Source: Diplocloster hominis (GTDB lineage: Bacteria; Bacillota; Clostridia; Lachnospirales; Lachnospiraceae). From it: DNA of 64,000 bases. Under the pieces are notes generated by a model. That model did no database searches, was not told where the DNA came from, and saw only the letters and a program-made list of their open reading frames with translations. The stretch covers positions 1 to 64,000 of the forward strand of contig NZ_JAWDIY010000022.1 of assembly GCF_032380655.1 (NCBI RefSeq), given 5' to 3'. Shown one piece after another: positions 35,010 to 43,551 of this stretch. The position numbers and the translations under genes were made by a program. Within the stretch, counting starts at the first letter, position 1, and the number at the start of each line of letters is the position of its first letter.

Positions 35010-35561
35010 TTATTTCCGATATACGATCGCGTCCTGCACCTTCTGCGCGGTTTCCCCGTCGGTCAGACGGCGGATTAATTCCAGCCCAAAAGGAATCGCA
35101 GTCCCCAGACCCCGGCTGGTCACCACATTCTGATCGGACACAACTTCTTCCTCCAGCACCTGCGCTTTCAGCAGATGGGATTCAAATCCCGGATGGCAGG
35201 TTGCTTTTTTCCCCGCCAGCAATCCCAGATCTCCCAGTACGCTGGGGGCCGCGCAGATCGCTGCCAGCATCTTATCTTTTTGATAAAATTCTTTCAATAA
35301 TTCAACCAGGCCAAGATGATTCGCCAGATTCGGTGTTCCCGGTATTCCGCCCGGGAGTACCAGCACATCAATATCTGAATAGGTCATCTCCTCGAACAAC
35401 CGGTCTGCCTTGATCTGAATTCCGTGGGAACCCGTCACCTGCAGACTGGAAGTGACAGAGACCATGAAGGTTTCGATACCGGCTCTGCGCAGAAGATCCA
35501 CTACCATCAATGCCTCGACCTCTTCACAGCCTTCTGCTAAAAATACACATACTTTACTCAT
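35010..35561 (-). CDS. DJ-1/PfpI family protein
   Basis: 183-residue cytoplasmic protein of the DJ-1 group. The nucleophile elbow Cys lies in AAICAAPSVLGDLGLL, and the acidic partner is in VFLAEGCEEVEALMVVDLL. Relatives act as glyoxalase III, deglycase or chaperone; the biochemical role is debated, so only the family is named. The neighbouring DUF975 gene follows in the same direction. Confidence 0.92.
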   Translation of the reverse strand: MSKVCVFLAEGCEEVEALMVVDLLRRAGIETFMVSVTSSLQVTGSHGIQIKADRLFEEMTYSDIDVLVLPGGIPGTPNLANHLGLVELLKEFYQKDKMLAAICAAPSVLGDLGLLAGKKATCHPGFESHLLKAQVLEEEVVSDQNVVTSRGLGTAIPFGLELIRRLTDGETAQKVQDAIVYRK

Positions 35562-35691
35562 ACGAAACAGCTCCTTTCTTATTTTTCATCTACTTGATCT
35601 TTCTGAATAAAATTAAAATTCACAAAGAATGATAATCTTATCCTAATATAACATATCTATTGACGTTATGTCCAAAAAAATACTATTATTA

Positions 35692-35719
35692 ATTTCATAG
35701 GAGCACTATCTTATGAAAT
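35692..35719. repeat. Hairpin related to the one at 82-119
   Basis: ATTTCATAGGAGCACTATCTTATGAAAT has the same core as the perfect hairpin at 82-119, with a few substitutions. It lies between divergent genes DJ-1 and CYTH, not past a gene end, so it is unlikely to be only a terminator. Confidence 0.45.
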
Positions 35720-35763
35720 GAATAAACAGCACCGCTCTACTCTAAAGAAAGAGATGAATACAA

Positions 35764-36219
35764 ATGGAAATTGAACGAAAATATCTGGTCACCAGCTTAC
35801 CTGATGCATTGGAGCAATATTCTTATCACAGGATTGAACAGGGTTATCTATGTACCGAACCTGTGGTTCGCATCCGCAGACAGGATGATGATTATTTTCT
35901 CACCTACAAATCGAAAGGTCTGATGGTGCGTGAAGAATACAATCTTGCGTTGACCCGGGAAGCCTATCTGCATCTTCGGGAAAAGACAGATGGCAACGTG
36001 ATTTCGAAAAAGAGAATCCTTATCCCTCTTACGGAGGAATTGACAATAGAATTGGACATCTTTGATCCCCCTTTTGCCCCTCTCATGATGGCAGAGGTAG
36101 AGTTTCCCACAGAAGAGATGGCCCTTAGTTTTGAACCGCCGGCCTGGTTCGGCCGGGATGTCACTTTTGACGGCAGATACCAGAACAGCGCATTGAGCCG
36201 TCGGGAATTACAGGTTTAA
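35764..36219 (+). CDS. CYTH-domain protein (triphosphate tunnel metalloenzyme)
   Basis: 151-residue cytoplasmic protein. It begins with the E-x-E-x-K signature (MEIERKYLV) and has the alternating basic/acidic strands of the tunnel fold (VVRIRRQDDDYFLTYKSKG, ELTIELDIFDPPFAPLMMAEVEF). Family members hydrolyse inorganic triphosphate or thiamine triphosphate, or act as class IV adenylate cyclase. The exact substrate cannot be told. It stands alone with an AAAGAAAGAG site. Confidence 0.9.
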   Translation: MEIERKYLVTSLPDALEQYSYHRIEQGYLCTEPVVRIRRQDDDYFLTYKSKGLMVREEYNLALTREAYLHLREKTDGNVISKKRILIPLTEELTIELDIFDPPFAPLMMAEVEFPTEEMALSFEPPAWFGRDVTFDGRYQNSALSRRELQV

Positions 36220-36373
36220 TTATAAGAACTATTTATAATACACATGATGTATTTGTAATAAAAGATTCAAATTGAGACTTTTTATCCGAGATTGGCTTCT
36301 ACCTGTAGCCTTGTGAATATTATTTCAATGTTATTGTTATAATATCTACATTATTGTTCAGGGAGGTTTTTTC

Positions 36374-36793
36374 TTGGCAAAAAAGAAGACTGATTTAGAT
36401 ATCGGCGAATCTCTCAGATACATCAGAAAGCAAAATAACTTCACGCAGAAAGAAGTTTCTGAGTATCTGAATATTGCGCGGCAGACCTATACGAATTACG
36501 AAAATAATGAGCGCTGTCCGGATCTGAGTATTATTTATGCTTTGGCCTGTAAGTATAAAATACTGATTGATCAGCTGTTAAATTATGGCAGGCTCTCCCT
36601 TCCTTACATAATTCAGGAAGAGACCACGTATGGGTCCGATTCTCATCCGGTATATGAGACTGCTCTGCTGTCCGGTTCCGAACAAGTGCTGGTCAGCTTA
36701 TTCCGGGAACTGCACCCGGATCAGCAGAAGGAGCTGATCGAATATATCCGTTTCAAACTGCATGAAAATAATACCGGCAAAGATAAGAAATGA
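36374..36793 (+). CDS. XRE-family DNA-binding regulator
   Basis: 139-residue protein with an N-terminal helix-turn-helix (about 12-66: LRYIRKQNNFTQKEVSEYLNIARQTYTNYENNERCPDLSIIYALACKY). The C-terminal half has no recognised domain. The start is probably TTG at 36374, because GGGAGG lies at a good distance and no ATG follows nearby in the domain. A strong terminator closes the gene. No obvious target adjoins it. Confidence 0.85.
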   Translation: MAKKKTDLDIGESLRYIRKQNNFTQKEVSEYLNIARQTYTNYENNERCPDLSIIYALACKYKILIDQLLNYGRLSLPYIIQEETTYGSDSHPVYETALLSGSEQVLVSLFRELHPDQQKELIEYIRFKLHENNTGKDKK

Positions 36794-36836
36794 CCGGAAC
36801 AGACCTTTTACAGGTATCTGTTCCGGTTTTCTTTTT
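36794..36836 (+). terminator. Terminator of the XRE gene
   Basis: CCGGAACAGA pairs with TCTGTTCCGG and is followed by TTTTCTTTTT. The hairpin starts on the stop codon of the XRE gene. Confidence 0.85.
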
Positions 36837-36916
36837 ACAAACTTATGAATCATTTCTCCGCGTGCCGATTCTAATCATCGCCGGGGGCGCATATAATTTA
36901 TGGATAGACGGCATAT

Positions 36917-37504
36917 TCAGATTCCCAGGCACTCATAAACTCCCAGCGCCAGCAGCAGAATGCCGGAAAGGAACACCGAATATTTGGTCACCAATCTCCC
37001 CATCAGACTTTTACCGGCCAGCAGCCCCAGTTTGATGCAGACCCACGTACATAGAAATGTGGCGATGGATACATAAAATGCACTGATATAAGCGATCCCT
37101 GCCGCTATGCCGATCCCCGCATTGTTGATGGACAGCACCAGCGCCAGAATGATCGCCTCCACCGTCGACATCGCCCGTTCCTCCTGCATCTGCAGCCCGG
37201 ATACGTTACCGGACTCCTCCTGTCCTTTTTTCTTCTGATGGATACAAAACTTCACTACAAAATAAAGGCCGATCAGAACCAGGGTCAATCCCCCGACCAG
37301 ATTGGCAGCCTGAAGGCTGATCATCTGGGAAAAAGCGGTTCCCACTTTCATCGACATATAAGTAAATGCGCTGGTAATTCCCGCAATCAGAAAAATATTC
37401 TTTGCAGAAATCCGTACATGGCTGACGCCAAAAGGAAGCATTAATACAAACGTATCAATATTCGCCGATATAACCAGAACGGCGATCGAAATAAATAGCT
37501 CCAT
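36917..37504 (-). CDS. MntP/YtaF-family membrane protein
   Basis: 195-residue protein with six membrane helices in two repeats (SANIDTFVLMLPFGV and LSINNAGIGIAAGIAY are the paired Asp/Asn motifs). MntP exports Mn2+; the YtaF branch is found in spore formers. The second repeat has Asn in place of the Asp normally seen in MntP, favouring the YtaF branch. The ATG at 37504 has an AGGA site; a TTG seven codons earlier has none. No manganese riboswitch was seen upstream. Confidence 0.82.
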   Translation of the reverse strand: MELFISIAVLVISANIDTFVLMLPFGVSHVRISAKNIFLIAGITSAFTYMSMKVGTAFSQMISLQAANLVGGLTLVLIGLYFVVKFCIHQKKKGQEESGNVSGLQMQEERAMSTVEAIILALVLSINNAGIGIAAGIAYISAFYVSIATFLCTWVCIKLGLLAGKSLMGRLVTKYSVFLSGILLLALGVYECLGI

Positions 37505-37617
37505 AAACACATCCTGAAAATCCAATTTATTCTATTATATGTCTGAATCCTCAAGGGGTGTTTAAAGTACAAGCATTCCTTACTGTCCTTTTGCTCTTCT
37601 GCCGCCGGCGGCCCGGC

Positions 37618-39336
37618 CTACCGATAGGAAGTTTTCAACGCCTCCGCTAATACCTTGGGGTTCTTTTTATAAGGTGTCACGGGGCAGATTTTTTTGTGGG
37701 TTACATTCATCAGGGTGTATACAGCGATTCTGGCCGCGCGCACGGAGTATTCTTCAGTGAATACCATATCCTCGGGAATCTCGACAAACTGGCTGATCAT
37801 GGCGAAGTTCGTGGAGCCTTCCGGAACTACCTTCGGGCGGTCGGACATCTTTCTGGGCTGGAACTGGGAATCGATGTAGGGCATCATGCAGGGAATGACA
37901 TTGACCACGGATTCCATGATCTCGTCGATCTGATCCTCCATATGCAGGTGATGCAGAAGTTCAGTCAGCATCTCTTCGCCGGTGCATTCCCGCATCGGTT
38001 TCTTTACATAATCGCCGGTATTTTCCGTGTAAAGGCCGTATCCCCAGAAAATGGTGGTATCGATAGGCTGGTTTCTAAAATGCGGCTGGGCAGCTACAAC
38101 GATGCTCATCAGCCAGCTGGAGTCTTTGAAGGTCATAAGGGCGCCGGACCCGGGAATGTTTCCGGAGTAGTCTTCGATCATTTTCAGAAGCTTGTTGCCC
38201 TTCATGGTGACTGTGAAGCTCTCCCAGTTGGTTTCTTCCGGTTTCCCGAAGAAAGGTTCCGGGTTGCCCAATCCTTCTTTCTTTTCTGCTACCTTCGCCC
38301 ACAAATTGCCGGAGATCGGATTTTCCGGTTCGTAGGAGGCCGGGGTATGCAGATCCCCCAGAGTGGCGCAGTCCGTCATACATCCATTGGTCATGATGCA
38401 GATATCGCCTTCGTTTACGGTGATGACCTCTTCTTTGGACTCTTTTTGGAGGTGGATCGCCTGGACGGTGATCTGGCTTCCCTGCTCAAAATCCAAATCC
38501 GTAACGACTGCGTCAGTTACGAAATGGACTCCCTGCTCTGTGAGCCAGGTCTTTAGGGGAAGTATCACAGATTCGTATTGGTTATAAGGAGTTCTGGTCA
38601 CTCCCTCCAGGGTTTCAATCCGGGAGAATTCAAAAATCATCCGTTCCATATAGCGTTTAAATTCGAACAGGCTGGACCATTTCTGGAACGCGAAGGTGGT
38701 CTGCCACATATACCAGAAGTTGGTTTCAAAGAAATGCGGAGTTTCTTCAAACCATTCCATGATCGTCATATCATCCAGATCTTCTTCCGGAGTCAGCATC
38801 AGTTTCCCCAGCGCCAGACGGTCATCATTGTTGAATCCCATGCCGGACACGTCCTGGATGACACCATCCTGATCGATGAGGCGGGCCTGGGCATGGGTGG
38901 GATGCAGATGGTCAAAATTCAGGATTTCCTGAGTCACACTCATATTGGGCTTTTCCAGGGACGGGATAGAGGAAAAGAGTTCCCAGAAGTTCTCATAGGT
39001 CTCCTCGTTGAGCATCCGGCCTCCTCTGCACACAAACCCCTGGCCGGGATCACCTGCGCCATCGTTGCTGCCGCCCAGGATTTTCATTCCTTCAAATATG
39101 GTGATCTGCTCTCCCGGATAGTTGCAGTCCCGCACCAGATACGCAGCCCCTGCCATACTGGCCAGTCCTCCGCCGATGAACCAGGCATGCTGTCCGTTGT
39201 AGTCACGGAGCTGCATTTCCGTTCTGGCCTTCTCGTTTTCCATATTCTCTTTTTCTTTCTTGGCTTTTACCGCCACTGCTGTTGCTCCTGCCACCGCGCC
39301 TGCGGCCAGAATTACTTTCTTTAATTTTTTGTCCAT
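37618..39336 (-). CDS. ohyA: Oleate hydratase
   Basis: 572-residue FAD-dependent enzyme that adds water to cis-9 unsaturated fatty acids, giving 10-hydroxystearate; gut bacteria use it to detoxify host fatty acids. The FAD fold begins HAWFIGGGLASMAGAAYLVRD (about 50-70), followed by the family texts RGGRMLNEETYENFWELFSSIPS and NPPHFF-like ETPHFFETNFWYMWQTTFAFQ. The C-terminus (PVTPYKKNPKVLAEALK) is standard. Odd: residues 7-25 are a hydrophobic Ala/Val-rich helix, followed by a Lys/Glu-rich linker, not present in the best-studied enzymes. It may tether the protein to the membrane. AAGGAGAGATAG precedes the ATG. A TetR-type regulator lies nearby. Confidence 0.94.
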   Translation of the reverse strand: MDKKLKKVILAAGAVAGATAVAVKAKKEKENMENEKARTEMQLRDYNGQHAWFIGGGLASMAGAAYLVRDCNYPGEQITIFEGMKILGGSNDGAGDPGQGFVCRGGRMLNEETYENFWELFSSIPSLEKPNMSVTQEILNFDHLHPTHAQARLIDQDGVIQDVSGMGFNNDDRLALGKLMLTPEEDLDDMTIMEWFEETPHFFETNFWYMWQTTFAFQKWSSLFEFKRYMERMIFEFSRIETLEGVTRTPYNQYESVILPLKTWLTEQGVHFVTDAVVTDLDFEQGSQITVQAIHLQKESKEEVITVNEGDICIMTNGCMTDCATLGDLHTPASYEPENPISGNLWAKVAEKKEGLGNPEPFFGKPEETNWESFTVTMKGNKLLKMIEDYSGNIPGSGALMTFKDSSWLMSIVVAAQPHFRNQPIDTTIFWGYGLYTENTGDYVKKPMRECTGEEMLTELLHHLHMEDQIDEIMESVVNVIPCMMPYIDSQFQPRKMSDRPKVVPEGSTNFAMISQFVEIPEDMVFTEEYSVRAARIAVYTLMNVTHKKICPVTPYKKNPKVLAEALKTSYR

Positions 39337-39462
39337 ATCTATCTCTCCTTTGTCTTTGTTTTGATTCGATGGTCACAGTATATTCCATTTTCCGGGTTTC
39401 GTCATCATACACTTTTTTTCAGCTGTCGCAAATCCTGACACTTTTCAAATACTGTACAGTTT

Positions 39463-39491
39463 TTGGACAAATATACGATTTTGTCTATACA
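39463..39491 (+). promoter_or_regulatory. Predicted promoter of the 82-residue gene
   Basis: TTGGAC (39463-39468) and TATACA (39486-39491) are 17 bp apart, about 55 bp before the gene. The 10-bp palindrome ACTGTACAGT (39451-39460) abuts the -35 and could be a regulator site. Confidence 0.5.
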
Positions 39492-39546
39492 AATATGGAA
39501 AGATACTGATTAAGATAAAAGTAATTCATATGGGAGAGGAACGAAT

Positions 39547-39795
39547 ATGCGTCTGGATAATAAAATAAAAAGTGCCACGCTGGACACGGCACTTAAGTTT
39601 ATGCTGAATAATAGTAAGAAATCCCTGGACCGGAATGCCAGAAACATCCTGGAGCTGGGCTGCACCCTGTCCGGCCGGCGGCTCCCGGAAAAGGAAGCCG
39701 AAGTCCTCTATCAGGAACTATATCAGATGCTGGCCCAGGGCAGTCAGTCTCTGGTCAAAGACTGGCTCATCGAGCAGTTTCACCTGTTTGTATAG
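39547..39795 (+). CDS. Hypothetical 82-residue protein
   Basis: Small basic-acidic, mostly helical cytoplasmic protein with no recognised domain. GGGAGAGGAA lies upstream of the ATG and a good promoter precedes it, so it is likely real. It is divergent from oleate hydratase and its 3' end overlaps the convergent TetR gene by 16 bp. Proximity suggests a link to fatty-acid stress, but this is only inference. Confidence 0.65.
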   Translation: MRLDNKIKSATLDTALKFMLNNSKKSLDRNARNILELGCTLSGRRLPEKEAEVLYQELYQMLAQGSQSLVKDWLIEQFHLFV

Positions 39796-40340
39796 ATCTC
39801 ATATCCTAATTTTTCACTGCCCTGGGCCAGGCTTTTAAGCTTTCCGGACAGCTTTTTGGTATCTTCTTTCATTCCGGACTCCACCCAGGCCACCACCACA
39901 CCGCAGATCCCATAGGCATAAAACTGAGAATAGAATTTCTTGTCCTCAACCGACAGGCTCTTATCCTCATCCAATTTATCGATAGCCTCATAAAACAGCG
40001 TAGCAACGATTTCCAGCAGATATTCTTTGAAATAACTGTCATCGTTCTTTATGGTATTCCGGTAAAATTCCTGGTCCGCTTTCATGGTGTCCAGCAGCTC
40101 TTTCAGCTTCTCATGCCAGTTCTCCAGCGTGATTCCGTCCATGACATATATAAATCCCTCGTTATAATAAATCCAGCTGAGCAGCTCATACTTGTCCTGG
40201 AAATGATAATAAAAGGTCTGCCTGTTTAATCCGCAGGCTGAGGTAATATCGCCGATCGAGATTTTCCCGAACGGTTTGGTCAGGGTCAAATCCTTCAGCC
40301 CCTGAGCGATAGCCTTCTTCGTAATCAGCGACTCTGACAT
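39780..40340 (-). CDS. TetR/AcrR-family regulator (DhaS-like)
   Basis: 186-residue repressor or activator. The helix-turn-helix lies at about 10-50 (LITKKAIAQGLKDLTLTKPFGKISIGDITSACGLNRQTFYYHFQDKYELLSWIYY), and the C-terminal part resembles the DhaS-like group. AAGGAGATGATT precedes the ATG. It may control oleate hydratase, the 82-residue gene or the CCC1-type gene, all within 1 kb. An inverted repeat overlaps its own transcription start. Confidence 0.9.
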   Translation of the reverse strand: MSESLITKKAIAQGLKDLTLTKPFGKISIGDITSACGLNRQTFYYHFQDKYELLSWIYYNEGFIYVMDGITLENWHEKLKELLDTMKADQEFYRNTIKNDDSYFKEYLLEIVATLFYEAIDKLDEDKSLSVEDKKFYSQFYAYGICGVVVAWVESGMKEDTKKLSGKLKSLAQGSEKLGYEIYTNR

Positions 40341-40374
40341 CAGGAAATCATCTCCTTTTTGTACGATGCATAAA

Positions 40375-40410
40375 AAATAGTCAGCGGGGTTTTTTCGGGC
40401 GCTACTATTT
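40375..40410 (-). promoter_or_regulatory. Inverted repeat at the TetR transcription start
   Basis: AAATAGTCAGCG and CGCTACTATTT pair with one bulge around CCCGAAAAAACCCC and, on the minus strand, are followed by TTTTTAT. It lies directly downstream of the predicted promoter, so it may be an autoregulatory operator or an early attenuator. Confidence 0.4.
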
Positions 40411-40439
40411 ATTTTAACGTTTCATCCTTTTCTATGCAA
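40411..40439 (-). promoter_or_regulatory. Predicted promoter of the TetR gene
   Basis: Minus-strand TTGCAT (40434-40439) and TAAAAT (40411-40416) with 17-bp spacing. Confidence 0.45.
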
Positions 40440-40594
40440 TGACTTTTTCTCTTTTTCCGCCCCGCCCCTGTGGAAATCCGGGCCGGGTTGTGATAAGATA
40501 CACCTTAGTAAAGTTTCATGTAAGACCCGCAGCTGCGGTCTGCAGACGCACCGCAAAGATACCTGCGCAATTGATACATATGAGGAGGATTAAC

Positions 40595-41485
40595 ATGTCA
40601 CAGAATTCCCAAAATATTTCCCCAAAAGCGATGGCCGCTCTGAAAACAATGCAGCAAAATGAGCTGACGGAAAGCGAAACCTACCGTGCCATTGCGTCCA
40701 GAATGAAGGACAGTAAGAACAAGGACGTGCTGCTGCGATTGTCCGGCGAGGAAAGACGCCATTATGAACTCTGGAAAAAATATACCGGCACCGAGATGAA
40801 GCCGCAGCGCTTCAAGGTGTGGTGGCGCAAGCTTCTGACCATCCTTTTGGGTTTTACCTTTGTCATAAAATTAATGGAAAAAGGGGAGGAAGGTGCCCAG
40901 GTAACCTACGAAGAACTGGAAAATGAAGTCCCGGAAAGCGCATTGATCCAGGATCAGGAAAATGCCCATGAAAATGCCCTGATGTCCATGCTGGATGAAG
41001 AACGTCTTCAATATGTGGGGTCCATGGTTCTGGGCATGAACGACGCGCTGGTGGAACTGACCGGGACGCTGGCCGGCCTGTCCTTAGCCATGCAGAATAC
41101 CCGTATCATCGCCTTGTCCGGTCTGATCACAGGAATATCCGCCACTTTGTCCATGGCTTCCTCTGAATTCCTTTCCGCCAAAAGCGAGGGGAATGAGAAT
41201 GCCCTGAAATCCTGTATATACACGGGTATCGCCTATCTGATCACCGTCACGCTGCTGATTCTGCCCTATCTGATCTTCCCGCCCCAGGCGTGGGTCTGGG
41301 CCCTGGTCACCATGCTGGTTACCGTTGTCGTTATCATCGCCGCGTTTAACTATTACATTGCCGTCGCCAAAGACCTGTCCTTCAAACGCCGGTTTGGAGA
41401 AATGGCCTGCATCAGCCTGGGCGTGGCGGTGCTCTCCTTCGCAGTAGGACTGATCGTCAAGAATGTACTGGGTGTGGATATGTAG
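40595..41485 (+). CDS. Ferritin-like/VIT1-CCC1 fusion iron-manganese transporter
   Basis: 296-residue protein. The N-terminal half (about 10-130) is a rubrerythrin-like helical bundle with metal ligands in NELTESETYR, GEERRHYE and QDQENAHENALMSMLDEE. The C-terminal half has about five membrane helices of the VIT1/CCC1 family (SMVLGMNDALVELTGTLAGL, GITGISATLSMASSEFLSAKSEG). Such fusions store or sense iron and move Fe2+/Mn2+ across the membrane. The start at 40595 has GAGGAGG seven bases before it; the longer open frame upstream has no signal. A strong terminator follows. Confidence 0.9.
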   Translation: MSQNSQNISPKAMAALKTMQQNELTESETYRAIASRMKDSKNKDVLLRLSGEERRHYELWKKYTGTEMKPQRFKVWWRKLLTILLGFTFVIKLMEKGEEGAQVTYEELENEVPESALIQDQENAHENALMSMLDEERLQYVGSMVLGMNDALVELTGTLAGLSLAMQNTRIIALSGLITGISATLSMASSEFLSAKSEGNENALKSCIYTGIAYLITVTLLILPYLIFPPQAWVWALVTMLVTVVVIIAAFNYYIAVAKDLSFKRRFGEMACISLGVAVLSFAVGLIVKNVLGVDM

Positions 41486-41538
41486 AGTATTATCTGCCCC
41501 GGGCAGAAATGCAGGATCTGCTTCCTTATTAACAAATA

Positions 41539-41586
41539 TACGGCGTTCCAAAGTTTCCCTTCAAACTTGGAACGCCGTATTATTAC
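41539..41586. terminator. Bidirectional terminator
   Basis: TACGGCGTTCCAA...TTGGAACGCCGTA form a long stem with a CCCTTC-type loop between the convergent CCC1-type gene and epimerase gene, with AT-rich flanks on both sides. Confidence 0.75.
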
Positions 41587-42258
41587 TTACCGAAGCTCGA
41601 TGGCTTCTCTGAGCTTCTGGATTCCCAGATCCAGATCGATGTTTTTGTTAAAGAAGCTGGAAGTACCGGCTACGAAGATATCACCGCCGGCGGCCGACAT
41701 CTTCCGGGCATTTTCAAAGCTGACATTCCCGTCCACTTCTATCTCCACATCATAGCGTCCCTTATCATCCAGATATCTGCGCACATCCGTGATCTTCTGG
41801 AGGGTCTGCGGGATCAGCTTCTGACCCGCGAATCCCGGATTGACTGTCATCACCAGAACCGCCTTAATATCATCGATCACATAGTCCAGCACGGAGATCG
41901 GGGTGGCCGGATTGATGGCCAGCATAGCTTTTGCCCCGGTAGCATTGATCTTCTGGAGCGCCCGCTGCACATGGGCCGTGCTCTCAGCGTGTACCGCCAC
42001 GTATTCCCCGGGCTGGAAATCAAACCAGTCTATTTTATTTTCCGGATTATAGATCATCAGATGCACGTCCAGCGGTATATCGCTGGCTTTCCGAAGACTC
42101 TTCACATAATCCGTCCCCAGCATCAGGTTCGGTACAAACTCTCCGTCCATCACATCAATATGCAGATATTCGATTCCATTTTTTTCAAACGCGCTCAGAT
42201 AAGTACCTATCTCCAACACACCGGAACACATCATGGAAGGGGAAATTTTCTTCTTCAT
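41587..42258 (-). CDS. Ribulose-phosphate/allulose-6-phosphate 3-epimerase family protein
   Basis: 223-residue TIM-barrel epimerase. Metal and catalytic motifs are SPSMMC, HIDVMDGEFVPN, HLM, TVNPGFAGQKLIP and EVDGNVS. The combination SPS-M-M-C, MTVNPGFAGQ and VAGTSSFFN is closer to D-allulose-6-phosphate 3-epimerase (AlsE) than to housekeeping Rpe, so the latter symbol is not given. It interconverts ketose phosphates at C3. An AGGAGGAGTGT site lies upstream. It stands alone, without other pentose genes. Confidence 0.85.
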   Translation of the reverse strand: MKKKISPSMMCSGVLEIGTYLSAFEKNGIEYLHIDVMDGEFVPNLMLGTDYVKSLRKASDIPLDVHLMIYNPENKIDWFDFQPGEYVAVHAESTAHVQRALQKINATGAKAMLAINPATPISVLDYVIDDIKAVLVMTVNPGFAGQKLIPQTLQKITDVRRYLDDKGRYDVEIEVDGNVSFENARKMSAAGGDIFVAGTSSFFNKNIDLDLGIQKLREAIELR

Positions 42259-42462
42259 ACTACACTCCTCCTGTTATTTGTTATCATCATTATCCTAATC
42301 GTATCCCTTCTTACTTTCCTATTTATACTATCATAATCCCCTTTCATTTGCCACCCCGAAATCTTTACTAAGGATTCGCTGAAACTCCGGAACAAAAAAT
42401 CTTGAGCTTTGGTCTGAAACACGGTATTATGGGGAAAGAGATTTTTGAAGGAGAGATTGATT

Positions 42463-42843
42463 ATGAATATTTTGAAGCAGTGTTTTTATCTGCTGCTGAT
42501 TTGTTTTATCGGGGAGGCTGTTGCTTTGGTTCTACCGATCCCCTTTCCTGCCAGCATCCTAAGCATGATCCTGTTATTCCTACTGCTGCTGTTTGGCTGG
42601 TGCAAAGAAAAACAGATTCGCGAGGTTTCCGATTTTCTGCTGGGCAACATGGCCGTGCTCTTTATTCCGGCCGGTGTGTCTATAATCAATTATTTCGATG
42701 AGATACGGAATGTATGGCCTGCGCTTCTGGCTATTATTCTTATCAGTACGATCGTTACTTTTCTGGTCACGGCTTTTACGACACAGCTGATGATCCGGTT
42801 AACGGCACGCCGGACTGCAGACACAAAGAGGGAGGAGATGTAA
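42463..42843 (+). CDS. lrgA: CidA/LrgA-family holin-like protein
   Basis: 126-residue protein with four membrane helices. PIPFPASILSMILLFLLLLFGW and LLGNMAVLFIPAGVSIINYFDEI are the family signature. With LrgB it influences murein hydrolase activity, and in some bacteria pyruvate transport. The start at 42463 has AAGGAGAG nearby; a TTG six codons earlier includes that site. It is followed after 2 bp by lrgB. Confidence 0.9.
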   Translation: MNILKQCFYLLLICFIGEAVALVLPIPFPASILSMILLFLLLLFGWCKEKQIREVSDFLLGNMAVLFIPAGVSIINYFDEIRNVWPALLAIILISTIVTFLVTAFTTQLMIRLTARRTADTKREEM

Positions 42844-42845
42844 GT

Positions 42846-43523
42846 ATGGGCGAACTGACTTCTATGGCACTGTTTGGCCTTGGGCTGAGCTTGGGCGCAT
42901 TTGAACTGGGTAAGCTGATCCAGAAAAAATGTAAAAATCCTGCCGCCAATCCGCTGCTGATCGCCATTGTTCTGGTTATTGCAGTGCTTCAGATCTTCCA
43001 TATACCATATGAAGATTATGAGGAAGGCGGAAAATTAATCTCTATCTTCCTGGGGCCCGCCACGATCTGCCTTGCGGTTACGGTCTATCGGCAGGTGCGT
43101 ATTTTTAAAGCCAATGTCCTGCCGATTCTGGTTGGCACGGCCGCAGGTTCCGCCGCCTCTATCCTGACAGTCATCGGTCTTTGCTATCTGTTCCGGCTGG
43201 ATCAGGTATTCCATGTCTCTCTGATCCCAAAGTCAGTCACCACCCCCATCGCCATGGAAATCTCCCGTACACAAAACGGGATCGTTCCGGTAACCGTGGC
43301 AGCCGTGGTTCTGACCGGTATACTGGGGGCCATAATCAGTCCCCTTCTGATCCGCGTCTGCCGGATTAAAAATCCCGTGGTGGCCGGCGTCGCCATCGGC
43401 ACCAGCAGCCACGTGATCGGCACCTCAAAAGCCGTGGAGCTTGGGGAGATAGAAGGAGCCATGAGCAGTATCAGCCTGGTGATGTCCGGTATCATTACAG
43501 TTATCTACTCTTTGTTTCTATAG
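42846..43523 (+). CDS. lrgB: LrgB-family membrane protein
   Basis: 225-residue protein with about six to seven membrane helices. LIPKSVTTPIAMEISRTQNGIVPVTVAAVVLTGILGAI and IGTSSHVIGTSKAVELGEIEGAMSS are typical of LrgB/CidB. It is the partner of the upstream LrgA protein. GGGAGGAGATG overlaps the end of lrgA and serves as its ribosome site, so the pair is coupled. Confidence 0.92.
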   Translation: MGELTSMALFGLGLSLGAFELGKLIQKKCKNPAANPLLIAIVLVIAVLQIFHIPYEDYEEGGKLISIFLGPATICLAVTVYRQVRIFKANVLPILVGTAAGSAASILTVIGLCYLFRLDQVFHVSLIPKSVTTPIAMEISRTQNGIVPVTVAAVVLTGILGAIISPLLIRVCRIKNPVVAGVAIGTSSHVIGTSKAVELGEIEGAMSSISLVMSGIITVIYSLFL

Positions 43524-43551
43524 CCCAGCTTTCTCTATGGTCCGGCTGTTC

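Noticed and set aside
37505..37617. Possible manganese riboswitch before the MntP/YtaF gene
   Set aside because: The interval is short and lacks the conserved yybP-ykoY motifs; only AT-rich promoter-like sequence is present.
40439..40594. N-terminal extension of the ferritin-like/CCC1 gene by 52 codons
   Set aside because: The extension has no ribosome site and no family match, while a GAGGAGG site stands in front of the ATG at 40595.
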